This document shows positions 14,977 through 24,374 of a stretch of 64,000 nucleotides of DNA, piece by piece. Position numbers and translations under genes: made by a program. The notes beneath the pieces are model-generated. The model made no database searches. It was not told the origin of the DNA and saw nothing but the letters and a program-made list of their open reading frames with translations. Source of the stretch: Candidatus Accumulibacter cognatus (GTDB lineage Bacteria; Pseudomonadota; Gammaproteobacteria; Burkholderiales; Rhodocyclaceae); the NCBI GenBank assembly GCA_013414765.1, contig CP058708.1, forward strand, positions 4,694,748 to 4,758,747. Reading direction: 5' to 3'. Positions within the stretch are counted from its first letter, which is position 1. Every line of letters begins with the position of its first letter.

Positions 14977-16890
14977 ATGTATCGAACCCTTGTCGTTTAC
15001 CTGACCACTGCCGTGCTGACTGCTCTCTGCTTGCCTGCGGCAACGGCCACCACGGCCAATCCAACTGCACCACGCAAGACGCTCAGCGCCTTCGCCAATG
15101 AGCAGGAACTCGCCGGTCTCTTCAAACGCTGGGCTGACGAAGCGCAGCGTCGCCGCGACGAGCAGCAACGAGCGCGTGCCGACAAGTCCGTGGGCCAACT
15201 CGCTCAACCATCTCCCGCACCCGCCGCCGCCCCTGTGGCAGTGGCCAAAGAAGCCGCCACCGGCAAGAACGAATCCGTCACCAACGTCCAGCACGCCGGT
15301 GTCGATGAAGGGGGCATCGTCAAGGTACACGGTGACCACCTGGTGATCCTGCGCCGTGGCCGCCTGTTCACGGTCCGCATCGGCGCGCAGGATCTGCGCC
15401 CCGTCGCCGCCATCGACGCTTTCGGCAGCGATGTCGATCCAGGTGGCGCCTGGTACGACGAGATGCTGATTTCCGGCAACACGATCGTCGTCATCGGCTA
15501 CAGTTACGCGCGTGGTGGCACCGAAGTCGGCGTCTTCGACATTTCGCGCGCTGGACAGCTCGCCTATCGGGCGACCTATCACCTGCGCTCCAACGACTAC
15601 TATTCTTCCCGCAACTATGCGAGCCGGCTGATCGGCAGCAAACTGATCGTCTATTCGCCGCACGTTCTCAGCCCATGGGGTGACCCCTGGGCAGCCTTCC
15701 CGGCGATGCGCCGCTGGCGCCCTGGAGCGCTGCCGGCGGATTTCCGGCGCATTGCGCCGGCGACGCGGATCTACCGCAGCGACGAGCCGCTCGACCCCTT
15801 CGCCGGCGTCGCCCTGCACAGTGTCTCGATCTGCGATCTCGCCAGACCGGAGATGGATTGTCAAAGCACCGCCGTTCTCGGGTCACCTGGACGCGTCTTC
15901 TACGTCTCGCCGAATTCGGTATTCGTCTGGACGACGGCCGAACGGGGGGGAGCTTCGGCTTCGTCGGTGTTCCGCATCCCGCTCGACGGATCGGCACCGA
16001 GTGCCCTGAAGACAGCCGGCAGCCCGATCGACCAGTTCTCTTTCCACGAAGACGACGGCGGCGTGCTGAACGTGCTGCTGCGTGCCAACGGCCGTGGCGA
16101 CGGCATGTGGGCAGGCGAAGTCAATGCCGGCGACCTGGCGCTGCTGCGCATCCCGCTCGCCAGCTTTTCCGACGGCCGTGACAGCGCACCCGCCCAGGCT
16201 TACCGCCGGCTGCCGAGAGCCAACGGCTACGTGCTGCAGAGTCGCTACATCGGCCCGTATCTGCTGTACGGCGCGGGTACCGGCTGGCATTCGCCGCAGA
16301 CGACGACGCAATCACAGGTGTACGCGGTGCGCTACGCGCAGGGTGAGGTCTACGAATTACCTTTGCCACACTCGGTAGACCGTGTCGAGGCACTCGGCAG
16401 CAATGCCCTCGTCGTCGGCAGCAGCGGCAGGGACCTGCATCTGAGCAGTGTACGTCTGACTCCTCTACCGGTGACCGCCGGCCGCTACACGCGCAAGGAC
16501 GCAGCGCAGGGTGAAACGCGCAGTCATGGCTTCTTCTATAAATCCGAGAGCGAGTTCGACGGCCTGCTTGGCCTGCCGATCGTCGGCGGTGACGAATCCG
16601 GCGCACGACAACTGCGCACGCCGTCGGCAGCCCTGCTCTTTTTGCGCAATCATGCCCTGACGCTGAGCGAACTCGGTACGCTGACCGCGCAACCCTCGGC
16701 AAGCGACCGCAATGACGGCTGCCGCGCCTCGTGCGTCGACTGGTACGGCAATTCGCGGCCACTGTTCGTGCGCGGCCGGATATTTGCGCTGATGGGCTAC
16801 GAGATCGTCGAGGGAAAGGTGGACGCCAGGCGCATTGTCGAGACGCGGCGGGTGAACTTCGCGCCAGCAGTGTTGCAGGTGACGCGGTAG
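14977..16890 (+). CDS. secreted beta-propeller domain protein (PF09826-type)
   Basis: 637 residues with an N-terminal signal peptide (hydrophobic residues ~5-22, ending ATAT). A Gln/Arg-rich helical segment (~45-75) follows, then a long beta-rich region with the family hallmarks TNVQHAGVDEGGIVKVHGDH near the start. Archaeal and bacterial members of this family are exported proteins of unknown function, predicted to fold as a beta-propeller. Monocistronic, no linked partner. Function unknown. Confidence 0.8.
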   Translation: MYRTLVVYLTTAVLTALCLPAATATTANPTAPRKTLSAFANEQELAGLFKRWADEAQRRRDEQQRARADKSVGQLAQPSPAPAAAPVAVAKEAATGKNESVTNVQHAGVDEGGIVKVHGDHLVILRRGRLFTVRIGAQDLRPVAAIDAFGSDVDPGGAWYDEMLISGNTIVVIGYSYARGGTEVGVFDISRAGQLAYRATYHLRSNDYYSSRNYASRLIGSKLIVYSPHVLSPWGDPWAAFPAMRRWRPGALPADFRRIAPATRIYRSDEPLDPFAGVALHSVSICDLARPEMDCQSTAVLGSPGRVFYVSPNSVFVWTTAERGGASASSVFRIPLDGSAPSALKTAGSPIDQFSFHEDDGGVLNVLLRANGRGDGMWAGEVNAGDLALLRIPLASFSDGRDSAPAQAYRRLPRANGYVLQSRYIGPYLLYGAGTGWHSPQTTTQSQVYAVRYAQGEVYELPLPHSVDRVEALGSNALVVGSSGRDLHLSSVRLTPLPVTAGRYTRKDAAQGETRSHGFFYKSESEFDGLLGLPIVGGDESGARQLRTPSAALLFLRNHALTLSELGTLTAQPSASDRNDGCRASCVDWYGNSRPLFVRGRIFALMGYEIVEGKVDARRIVETRRVNFAPAVLQVTR

Positions 16891-16939
16891 CAGGCTTGCC
16901 GGGCCTGGTGCGCCTTGCTGGATCGGAGCCGTGCCGAGC

Positions 16940-17398
16940 TCAATCCTCCTCCTGCCAGCGCTCGGCAGCCTGATCGTCGCTCGCGCGCGCAGCGACCCAG
17001 CGCGCGCCTTGCGGCGTCACTTCGCGCTTCCAGAACGGCGCGCGCGTTTTCAGGTAGTCTATGAGGAACTCGCAGGCGGCAAAAGCTTCGCCACGATGCG
17101 CGCCGGCCACCGCGACGAGGACGATCTGGTCGCCCGGCAGCAAGCGACCGACACGGTGGATGACGATCGCGTCGATGAGCTTCCAGCGGCGTGCGGCCTC
17201 GCCGACCATCGCCGCAAGCGCTTTCTCGGTCATCCCTGGGTAATGTTCGAGGGTCATCTCCGAGACCCCGGCGCCATCGCTGGCCGCTCGCACGACACCG
17301 ACAAAGGACACCAGCGCACCGATCTGTGGTCGATCCTGGCGCAGCGCCGCCAGCTCTGCGCCGACGTCGAAATCAGCCTCCTGAACGCGCACCATCAT
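16940..17398 (-). CDS. moaE: molybdopterin synthase catalytic subunit MoaE
   Basis: 152 residues. Converts precursor Z (cPMP) to molybdopterin with MoaD. Conserved HRVGRLLPGD and the catalytic lysines in KTRAPFWKRE are present. The start at 17398 follows a GGAGG site one base after moaD ends. Last gene of the minus-strand molybdenum-cofactor operon. Confidence 0.96.
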   Translation of the reverse strand: MMVRVQEADFDVGAELAALRQDRPQIGALVSFVGVVRAASDGAGVSEMTLEHYPGMTEKALAAMVGEAARRWKLIDAIVIHRVGRLLPGDQIVLVAVAGAHRGEAFAACEFLIDYLKTRAPFWKREVTPQGARWVAARASDDQAAERWQEED

Positions 17399-17399
17399 T

Positions 17400-17654
17400 T
17401 CAACCTCCGGTCACCGGCGGAAAGAAAGCGACCTCGTCCCCCGACCCGATCGGTGCATCGCGCCCGACCAACTCTTGATTGACCGCCTGACGCAGGTTCC
17501 TGATTTCCGCCAGGTGCTTCCATGCGCCTCCCCGTTGCGCGAGAAACCCGAGCAGGCCGGCGACATCCCCCACCCCGGCCGGCAGTGGCAACTCCTCGCT
17601 CCCTTGTCCAAGCAGCTCGCGGACGCTCGCGAAGTACAGAATCTTCAGCATCAT
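17400..17654 (-). CDS. moaD: molybdopterin synthase sulfur carrier subunit MoaD
   Basis: 84 residues, ubiquitin-like fold, ending in the obligatory Gly-Gly (PPVTGG) that is thiocarboxylated for sulfur transfer. Conserved ILYFASVRELLG at the start. Sits directly upstream of moaE, its functional partner. Confidence 0.95.
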   Translation of the reverse strand: MMLKILYFASVRELLGQGSEELPLPAGVGDVAGLLGFLAQRGGAWKHLAEIRNLRQAVNQELVGRDAPIGSGDEVAFFPPVTGG

Positions 17655-17667
17655 TCGCCCTCCAGGC

Positions 17668-18873
17668 TCAGTTCAGCAAGGCCGAAAACGGCAGGAAGCG
17701 CACCCTGTCGCCGCGTCGGATCACCTGCTGCGGCGGGTTATCGATCAGGCCATCGCCCCACACCGCCGAACTCAGGACTGACGCGCCCTGGTTGGCGAAG
17801 ATCTCCACGCCGCCATCGGCATGGCTTCTTGCACGCAGAAACTCGCGCCGGGCATCGGGCCGCAACCAGTCGAAATCGGCGCGCAGCCGGTAGCTCGGTG
17901 GGGTAATTGGATGCACGCCCTGCATTTTCAATAGAAAAGGCCGTACCAGCATGAGGAAGGTGATCAGGCAGGAAACCGGGTTTCCCGGCAAACCGATGCA
18001 CGCCACCTCGCGCCCGGCCGAACCGATCTGTCCAAAGGCCAGGGGTTTGCCGGGCTTGATGGCGATCTTCCACATCTCGATCCGACCCTCCGCCGCAACG
18101 GCGGCTTTGATGTGATCCTCTTCGCCGACGGAAACGCCGCCCGAGCTGAGCACCAGGTCATTGTCGAGCGCGGCTGCGCGCAGCGCCTGGCGCGTCGCCG
18201 GCAGATCGTCGGGCACCTGCCCAATATCACGGACGACGCAACCCAATGACTGCAGCAGGGCGGTGAGCAGAAAACGGTTGGCATTGTAGATCGCGCCCGG
18301 CGGCAGCGGCTCACCGGGCATGCGCAGTTCGTCACCCGTAAACAGTACGGCCACTCGCAAGCGGCGGAAAACCGGCAGTTCGGCGATCCCCACCGACGCC
18401 GCCAGGGCGGTGTCCTGGGGTCGCAGGCGCAGTCCGGCAGGGAGAATTTCGCTCCCGGCGGCAATGTCGCTCCCGGCGCGGCGAATATGTTCGCCCGCTT
18501 GCGGCAGATGGTTGATCAGCACCGCATCGTCGGCGTGTTCGCAAAGCTCCTGCATCACTACTGCGTCGGCACCGGCCGGTATCGGCGCGCCGGTGAAGAT
18601 CCGGGCAGCGGTTCCTGGCTGCAGCGGTGTACCGACGCTGCCCGCAGGAATGCGCTGCGAGACCGGCAGTCGGCTCGCCAGGCGCGGCACATCGGCGACG
18701 GCCAGCGCATAACCATCCATCGCCGAGTTGTCGAGTAGCGGCGCATTGACCGTCGCCTGCTGTGCCCGTGCGAGCACGCGCCCGGCGGCAGCCAGCGTCG
18801 GCAGGCGGCGAATTTCTGAAACGGTCCGGGCACTGGCCAGCAAGCGCGCCAGCGCTTCATCAAAGGACAGCAT
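17668..18873 (-). CDS. moeA: molybdopterin molybdenumtransferase MoeA
   Basis: 401 residues from the ATG at 18873, preceded by GGGAGGG; the frame is open 20 codons further but that part overlaps mobB and is not conserved in character. Inserts molybdate into adenylylated molybdopterin. Conserved motifs LDNSAMDGYALA, FTGAPIPAGADAVVMQE, SSGGVSVGEEDH and GLPGNPVS are present. Its 5' end overlaps mobB by 14 bases. Confidence 0.96.
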   Translation of the reverse strand: MLSFDEALARLLASARTVSEIRRLPTLAAAGRVLARAQQATVNAPLLDNSAMDGYALAVADVPRLASRLPVSQRIPAGSVGTPLQPGTAARIFTGAPIPAGADAVVMQELCEHADDAVLINHLPQAGEHIRRAGSDIAAGSEILPAGLRLRPQDTALAASVGIAELPVFRRLRVAVLFTGDELRMPGEPLPPGAIYNANRFLLTALLQSLGCVVRDIGQVPDDLPATRQALRAAALDNDLVLSSGGVSVGEEDHIKAAVAAEGRIEMWKIAIKPGKPLAFGQIGSAGREVACIGLPGNPVSCLITFLMLVRPFLLKMQGVHPITPPSYRLRADFDWLRPDARREFLRARSHADGGVEIFANQGASVLSSAVWGDGLIDNPPQQVIRRGDRVRFLPFSALLN

Positions 18874-19387
18874 GCGTTTTCCCTCCCAGTTGAAGAGTGC
18901 CGAGGATGAAGCCGACGATCGCGTCCGGATCATTCAGGTCCAGCCGCGTCAGATGCGCCGGCAGGGTCAGTGATTGCGGGGCATCCGAGGCGACAGCGAC
19001 GATGTGCTGCAGTTGTGGCCACAGCGGCGGCTTGCCGTTGCCGGGCCGATACACTTCGAGCTTCGGAATCGCCTCGTCCTTGAAACCCTCGACGAGGACC
19101 AGATCGCAAGGCGACAAGTGTGCGACATATTCCTCGAGCGTCGGCTCGGGAGCGCCGCGTAACTCGCTCATCAATACCCAGCGCGCACTGCTGGCCAGCA
19201 GCACTTCGCCAGCCCCTGCCGCGCGGTGGCGAAACGAGTCTTTCCCCGGCTGGTCGATGTCGAAATGGTGGTGCGCGTGCTTGAGCACCGCGACGCGCAG
19301 CCCGATCCGGGTCATTCGCGGCAGCAGTTTTTCCAGCAAGGTCGTCTTGCCGGCGCCGGAGTAGCCGGCAATACCAAACAGTCTCAT
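18860..19387 (-). CDS. mobB: molybdopterin-guanine dinucleotide biosynthesis protein B
   Basis: 175 residues with P-loop GYSGAGKTTL at residue ~8 and the family motifs LKHAHHHFDID, GKDSFRHRAAGA and LVEGFKDE. GTP-binding adaptor for formation of the dinucleotide form of molybdenum cofactor. Overlaps the upstream ATP-grasp-like gene by 4 bases and moeA by 14, so translation is coupled. Confidence 0.95.
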   Translation of the reverse strand: MRLFGIAGYSGAGKTTLLEKLLPRMTRIGLRVAVLKHAHHHFDIDQPGKDSFRHRAAGAGEVLLASSARWVLMSELRGAPEPTLEEYVAHLSPCDLVLVEGFKDEAIPKLEVYRPGNGKPPLWPQLQHIVAVASDAPQSLTLPAHLTRLDLNDPDAIVGFILGTLQLGGKTHAVL

Positions 19388-20721
19388 GCTTTGCTTCCGC
19401 TTGCACAGGGTACCGGGAAAACCGCCGCAAAGCCGCCGCCACGGGTCCGGAAATTGGTCGTCTGGCCACGGTACAGTCGCGCCGATACCAGTTGAACCGC
19501 ACCCCGATAAACGTAGTTACGAAGATCGAGCTTGAAATCGTGCGGTACGCCATCGATCAGCAGGCGCCGCTCGGAAGGAGCAACCACCGCCTGCGCGACA
19601 TAGCCACCGCCGGCGATTTCGGCAAATACGCGCCGGGTCAGCTTGTCGCCGCGATAGGCCGCCTTGCCGCCGTAACCGGCAGTCGGTTTGAAAAACCACT
19701 GCTTGCGAGTGGCCCAGAAGGCCTCGGCCTGTTCGGGGAGCACCAGCAGGGTACGCGGAATGCTGCTGGCCAGCAACTCGCGCTCGTCTTCGCGCAAGCC
19801 GATCGCTGCCAGCCAGTCGTCGTCGCCGAGAGCCTGCAGGTTGCGTTTGTCGGCAAACAGCGCATGCGCCTGCGGATGCGGCGTGACCACCACGGCATCG
19901 CTCAAATACGCCGCACGCAACGCCGCACTCTGCGGTTCGGCCAGGGCAAAGTCGGTCAGCCGGTTGTAGACCAGGTCAACGACCTGCCCGCGGCAGTACA
20001 AGCGTTCGCCGTCGAAGGTCAGTTCCTCAACATCGGCCACCAGTGCAGCGATGCCATTCGCCTCGAAGAGTTGCCGAAAGAGTGCAAATTCAGGCGCCAG
20101 ATACTGCTCATCGGGCTGCGTATCGACAATCGCGATGCGCGCCAGCGGCCGCTGCGAAGCATCGCCAGTGCCGCGGGTCAGTCGCCACTCCTCGCGAAAC
20201 ATCGCCAGAAAGGTTTCCTCGACCGGTATCGGCGTCGGCATCATCCTCGCCACCGCGGCGCAGCACGCGCGCTGCGCGCGCAACAGGCGAGCGTTGAGCA
20301 GCGCCCCACCGGCGTTCGAATTGATTTCGATGAGCTGCGGACCATCTGCACCGAGGTGGAAGTCATAACCCAGATAGACCCCCACGGCGCCGGGCGAATG
20401 CCGTGCCAGTGGCGGCGCGTAGGCGAGCACCCGTTCGCGATATGCCGGCAAGGCCACCACCCGTTCGAGCAAGGCGATGATTCGTGCCATGCGCGCGAGA
20501 TGCGCGGTGCTGACGAAAACCATGCTGTCCGAGAACAGATGCGGCCGCGTCGCCAGCAGTTCAGCGTGCGAGAACGTTCCATTGCCGTTTTCGAGCGCGC
20601 GCTGCAAGGATCGATGGTCGACCGAGATACAGGCGCAGCCGCGATTGAGAAGCTCAGCCACGGCCGCGCAGTCCAGTGGCAGATCGGCAGCAGTCTGGAG
20701 AGGGGGAGGCATGCGGATCAT
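19384..20721 (-). CDS. uncharacterised protein with a circularly permuted ATP-grasp look
   Basis: 445 residues, no signal peptide or membrane segment. The metal-binding type motif LIEINSNAGG, usually at the C-terminal end of ATP-grasp domains, is here near residue 130. The nucleotide-binding strand with the Lys (WFFKPTAGYGGKAAYRG, then GGGYVAQAVV) and the Arg strand (DLRNYVYRG) are near 340-410. This order suggests a circular permutation. ATP-grasp enzymes ligate carboxylates to amines or thiols; the substrate is unknown. It overlaps both the helicase gene and mobB by 4 bases, inside the molybdenum-cofactor run. Confidence 0.6.
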   Translation of the reverse strand: MIRMPPPLQTAADLPLDCAAVAELLNRGCACISVDHRSLQRALENGNGTFSHAELLATRPHLFSDSMVFVSTAHLARMARIIALLERVVALPAYRERVLAYAPPLARHSPGAVGVYLGYDFHLGADGPQLIEINSNAGGALLNARLLRAQRACCAAVARMMPTPIPVEETFLAMFREEWRLTRGTGDASQRPLARIAIVDTQPDEQYLAPEFALFRQLFEANGIAALVADVEELTFDGERLYCRGQVVDLVYNRLTDFALAEPQSAALRAAYLSDAVVVTPHPQAHALFADKRNLQALGDDDWLAAIGLREDERELLASSIPRTLLVLPEQAEAFWATRKQWFFKPTAGYGGKAAYRGDKLTRRVFAEIAGGGYVAQAVVAPSERRLLIDGVPHDFKLDLRNYVYRGAVQLVSARLYRGQTTNFRTRGGGFAAVFPVPCASGSKA

Positions 20722-22655
20722 GCGGCCGCTGCCGGGGCGAAGAAGGCCAGAGCGTCGGCGAGTTCGCGAGATCTCTTCATCGGCGGCAGACTTCGCCAGA
20801 TACGCTTGCCGTAGGGTTTGCTGAGCAGGCGCGGGTCGCAGATCATCAACACCCCGCGGTCATTCTCATCGCGGATCAGGCGACCCGCGCCCTGTTTGAC
20901 GTTGATCACCGCGCGCGGCAACTGGTACTCCATGAAAGGATTGCGTCCTTCGCGCCGGAGCTTCTCGATACGCGCCGAAAGCACCGGGTCGTCCGGCGGC
21001 GCAAACGGCAGCTTGTCGATGACCACCAGCGACAGCGCTTCGCCGCGCACATCGACCCCTTCCCAGAAACTCTGGCTGCCGATCAGGATGGCATTGCCCA
21101 GGCTGCGAAAGCGTTCGAGCAATTCGTTCTTGCTGCGCTCGCCCTGCAACAGCAAAGGCAGATCAAGTCCGTCGCGCTGTAGCCACTCGCTGAGCAACTG
21201 GTGTGTTCGGCGCATCGCGCGCAGCGAGGTACACAGAAAGAATGCCCGGCCAGCGCTCGCCTGGAGTACCGGAAACGCGGCCTCGACGACCGCTTCGGCA
21301 TACTCCGGGCGGTTCGGATCGGGCAGGTTGCGCGGCGCGTAGAGCAGCGCCTGTCGAGGGTAGTCGAAGGGACTCTCCCAACGCGCCGAATCGGCGTCGC
21401 CAAGCCCCATCTCGGCACAGTAATGAGAAAAACTGTCCTGCACGGCAAGTGTCGCCGAAGTGAAGATCCAGGCGCGCGGATGGCCGCTCATCTGCTTCTG
21501 CATGATCTCGGCGATCGCCAGCGGCGTCGCATTGAGCTGCAGCGAGTGGCTATAGGTCTCTGCCCAGCGAACGAAATCCAGGTTCGCCCCACTCTGCCAG
21601 GCCTGCAGGCGCACCTGCAAGTCGGTGGCGCGCCGCCAGCAGCTTTCCAGACCTTCGGCACGCTGCGCCTGCGTCTCGAGCAAGGAGGCCAGCGCTGCCA
21701 GTTCCTTGAGCACATCGTTCAATCGATCGGCGAAACCGGCGTGCGCTTCGAGTTGCTGTAGCGCGTAGCGGGCCGGTTCGACCGGCAAGACCAGCCGCAG
21801 GTCGCGAGCGACCTTTTCAAGCAGGGTACAGAACTTCGGCAGATCCAGGCAGTCACGCGCCGAGGCCAGACTTTCGAGCTGTGTATCGCGGCTCAGTTCG
21901 AGGAGCTGCGCGGTCGAGATGCTGTCGCCAAAGAACAGGCTGGCGACTTCCGGCAATTGATGTGCTTCGTCAAAGATCACCGTATTGCAGGCGGGCAGCA
22001 GTTCGGCGGTTCCTTCGTCACGAAGCATCACGTCGGCGAAGAACAGGTGATGGTTGACCACCACCAGGTCGGCCGCCATCGCCTCGCGGCGCGCAGCAAG
22101 GACGAAACACTCCTTGTGCTTCGGGCAATCCTGGCCGAGGCAGTTGTCACGAGTCGAGGTGACCATCGCCCACACCGTCGCGTTTTCGGGAACACCCGTA
22201 CACTCGGCCTTGTCACCACTTCGGGTCTTCCTGGCAAAGCGCGCGATACGCTGCGCGTAGACGGCGTCGTCACGCGAGAGAAAGCGACCATCGGAAAGCG
22301 AACGTTCGAGGTGGTAGTGACACAGGTAATTGGCTCGCCCCTTGAGCAGCGCCACCCTGACCGGTGACTTGAGCGCGCTGCGGATGGTCGGGATGTCACG
22401 CGTAAAAAGCTGATCCTGCAGGTTGCGGGTACCGGTCGAAACGATCACCTTGCCCCCCGAAAGCAATGCGGGTACCAGATAGGCATAGGTCTTGCCCGTG
22501 CCGGTCCCGGCTTCGGCAATCAGGACCTGATTGCCGGCCATCGCGGCAGCGATGCGCTCAGCCAGTTCGAGTTGTTGGACACGCAGGCGGTAACCGGGAA
22601 CCGTGCTTGCCAGCGGCCCGGCAGCGGAAAAGACATCGGAGAGCAAAGCGGTCAT
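20718..22655 (-). CDS. DinG/YoaA-family ATP-dependent DNA helicase (XPD-like, Fe-S)
   Basis: 645 residues from ATG 22655; an earlier in-frame start would add 26 residues that look unstructured. Walker A is AEAGTGTGKT and the DEAH box is VIFDEAHQLPE. An Fe-S cluster insert has Cys in YLCHYHLE, AECTGVP, NCLGQDCPKHKECF. Motif V/VI region is SFWEGVDVRGEALSLVVIDKLPF (two parts). 5'-3' helicase linked to repair and replication-fork maintenance. First gene of the minus-strand run ending with moaE and divergent from rdgC. Confidence 0.9.
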   Translation of the reverse strand: MTALLSDVFSAAGPLASTVPGYRLRVQQLELAERIAAAMAGNQVLIAEAGTGTGKTYAYLVPALLSGGKVIVSTGTRNLQDQLFTRDIPTIRSALKSPVRVALLKGRANYLCHYHLERSLSDGRFLSRDDAVYAQRIARFARKTRSGDKAECTGVPENATVWAMVTSTRDNCLGQDCPKHKECFVLAARREAMAADLVVVNHHLFFADVMLRDEGTAELLPACNTVIFDEAHQLPEVASLFFGDSISTAQLLELSRDTQLESLASARDCLDLPKFCTLLEKVARDLRLVLPVEPARYALQQLEAHAGFADRLNDVLKELAALASLLETQAQRAEGLESCWRRATDLQVRLQAWQSGANLDFVRWAETYSHSLQLNATPLAIAEIMQKQMSGHPRAWIFTSATLAVQDSFSHYCAEMGLGDADSARWESPFDYPRQALLYAPRNLPDPNRPEYAEAVVEAAFPVLQASAGRAFFLCTSLRAMRRTHQLLSEWLQRDGLDLPLLLQGERSKNELLERFRSLGNAILIGSQSFWEGVDVRGEALSLVVIDKLPFAPPDDPVLSARIEKLRREGRNPFMEYQLPRAVINVKQGAGRLIRDENDRGVLMICDPRLLSKPYGKRIWRSLPPMKRSRELADALAFFAPAAAA

Positions 22656-22752
22656 GGACGGATCGTCAAAAGCAGCGCGAATGCTAACAGAAGCCGGTGT
22701 CACCGGCTCCCCTGCCCTGCCGCCCGGTGGCAAATTATGTGCCGTTCAGGCC

Positions 22753-22758
22753 TATAAT
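22753..22758 (+). promoter_or_regulatory. -10 element upstream of rdgC
   Basis: A consensus TATAAT lies 24 bases before the rdgC start codon. No good -35 was found at 16-18 bases, so the leader would be short and the promoter possibly activator-dependent. Confidence 0.4.
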
Positions 22759-22781
22759 GGCCAATTTTTTCGGGTCCGCTC

Positions 22782-23675
22782 ATGTGGTTCAAAAATCTTC
22801 ACCTCTACCGCCTGCCCAGAAACTGGGCCGCTGACGCCGAGCAACTGGCGGCGCAACTCGGCAAACTGACCCTGCAAGGATGCCACGCCACCGATCCGCG
22901 CAGCATCGGCTGGGTCGCGCCACGGGACGGCGGCGCACTCGTCCATTCCGTCAACCAGCAGTGGCTGCTCACCCTCGGGGTCGAGGAAAAACTGCTGCCG
23001 GCTTCGATCGTCAAACGCTTTGCCAGCGACAAGGCCAAGGAGATCGAGGAAGCCGAAGGCCGCCGTATCGGCCGTCGCGAGATGCGCGAGATCCAGCAAG
23101 AAATGACTCTCGAACTGCTGCCGCGCGCCTTCATCCGCAACCGCAGCACCTCTGGCTGGATCGATCCGATCAACGGCTGGCTGGTCATCGACTCCGCCTC
23201 GCCGGCAAAAGCCGAAGAGTTCCTCGAGCATCTTCACAAATCGCTCGATGCCCTGCCGGTTAAGGTGCTCAAAGTGACGCAATCCCCGTCGGCGGCGATG
23301 ACCGGCTGGGTAGCCGATGGCGAAGCGCCCGTCGGATTCACCCTCGACCAGGACCTCGAGCTGCGCTCGACCGACAAGGCCAGCGTGCGCTATGTCAATC
23401 ACACCCTCGAAGGCGAAGAGATCCGCCAGCATATCGCCACCGGCAAGATCGTCACCCGCCTGGCGATGACCTGGAACGACCGTATTTCCTTTGTGCTCAA
23501 CGACCAGTTACAGATCAAACGCCTCGCCTTCCTGGACATCCTCAAGGAACAGGCCGAAAGCCAGGGCGAGAATGCCGATGAACGCTTCGACATCGATTTC
23601 ACCCTGATGACCGGAGAAGTGGCGAGGTTGCTCGATGACCTGGTCACCGCACTGGGTGGAGAAGTGGCGGCGTAG
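22782..23675 (+). CDS. rdgC: recombination-associated protein RdgC
   Basis: 297 residues, full length. RdgC forms a dimeric ring on DNA and restrains RecA. The family start MWFKNLHLYRLP, the centre LLPRAFIRNRS and the C-terminal FDIDFTLMTGEVARLL are present. Divergent from the DinG/YoaA helicase, so two genome-maintenance genes share one control region. Confidence 0.96.
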   Translation: MWFKNLHLYRLPRNWAADAEQLAAQLGKLTLQGCHATDPRSIGWVAPRDGGALVHSVNQQWLLTLGVEEKLLPASIVKRFASDKAKEIEEAEGRRIGRREMREIQQEMTLELLPRAFIRNRSTSGWIDPINGWLVIDSASPAKAEEFLEHLHKSLDALPVKVLKVTQSPSAAMTGWVADGEAPVGFTLDQDLELRSTDKASVRYVNHTLEGEEIRQHIATGKIVTRLAMTWNDRISFVLNDQLQIKRLAFLDILKEQAESQGENADERFDIDFTLMTGEVARLLDDLVTALGGEVAA

Positions 23676-23710
23676 GGAAAAGACCGCCTCTGCTTCCGGC
23701 TGCATACCCC

Positions 23711-23776
23711 AAGGCTTCTTGAAGGCTTCTTGAAGGGCGTCCCGGCCCCGGACACTGCAGAGTGTTCAGGGGGGCC
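23711..23776. repeat. 11-bp tandem duplication followed by a hairpin between rdgC and phasin
   Basis: AAGGCTTCTTG occurs twice in tandem (23711-23732). A hairpin follows: GGCCCC (23744-23749) and ACACT (23752-23756) pair with AGTGT (23761-23765) and GGGGCC (23771-23776). The genes on both sides converge here. No clear U-run, so it may be a bidirectional stop or an mRNA 3' stabiliser for the phasin transcript. Confidence 0.45.
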
Positions 23777-23792
23777 TGGACGTTCCAATCGT

Positions 23793-24260
23793 TTATGGAA
23801 GCTTCAGCACATCCTTGATTTCGTTCAGGCTCGCGGGAATTCGCTTGGCAATGGCTTCGCTGGCCTGCTGATTTGCCTTGCCCACGATCTCCGCGAGTTC
23901 TCGCATCTCGCCGACTGCGGTTTCAAAAGCTTTTCTGGCCAGCTCGGCTTCCGCTGCCGCGATCTCCTGCGGCGAGCCCCCCTTGGTCAGGTTGCTGATC
24001 GCAGTCGTCAATCCCTGCATCGTCTCCTGCAGGATCTTCACTTGCCACTCCCCGACGGCTTTCATCCCGGCAAGCGCTGCTCGGTTGGAAGCACTCAGGG
24101 CTTCGAGGTTTTCACGCTGAATGGCCACCACGGCGTCCATGTTGACACCCGGCACCTTGAGCCCGGCCATGATGTTCAGAAGCTCTTCGCTGCCCCTGGT
24201 CACGTCCATGCTCGTAATCGCCTTGGTCCAATCACTCAATAGCTTGGAAAGGTCCGCCAT
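23793..24260 (-). CDS. phasin (PHA granule-associated protein)
   Basis: 155 residues, almost entirely amphipathic helix with few aromatic residues, as in the phasin family. The segment LSASNRAALAGMKAVGEWQV is typical, and the C-terminal half has heptad-like Ala/Glu repeats. It coats polyhydroxyalkanoate granules. GGAGGAA precedes the ATG at 24260. The next gene on the same strand upstream encodes a PHB depolymerase, so polymer storage and mobilisation are neighbours. Confidence 0.9.
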   Translation of the reverse strand: MADLSKLLSDWTKAITSMDVTRGSEELLNIMAGLKVPGVNMDAVVAIQRENLEALSASNRAALAGMKAVGEWQVKILQETMQGLTTAISNLTKGGSPQEIAAAEAELARKAFETAVGEMRELAEIVGKANQQASEAIAKRIPASLNEIKDVLKLP

Positions 24261-24374
24261 TTTTCAATTCCTCCGTTAAGATTCGATTCAATCTACCCAA
24301 ACAATGTTCGTTCGGCATTCAATATCCGTTGGTGATTCGTCATCCACCTCTTGCCGACACCCTTGTCCTCAACT

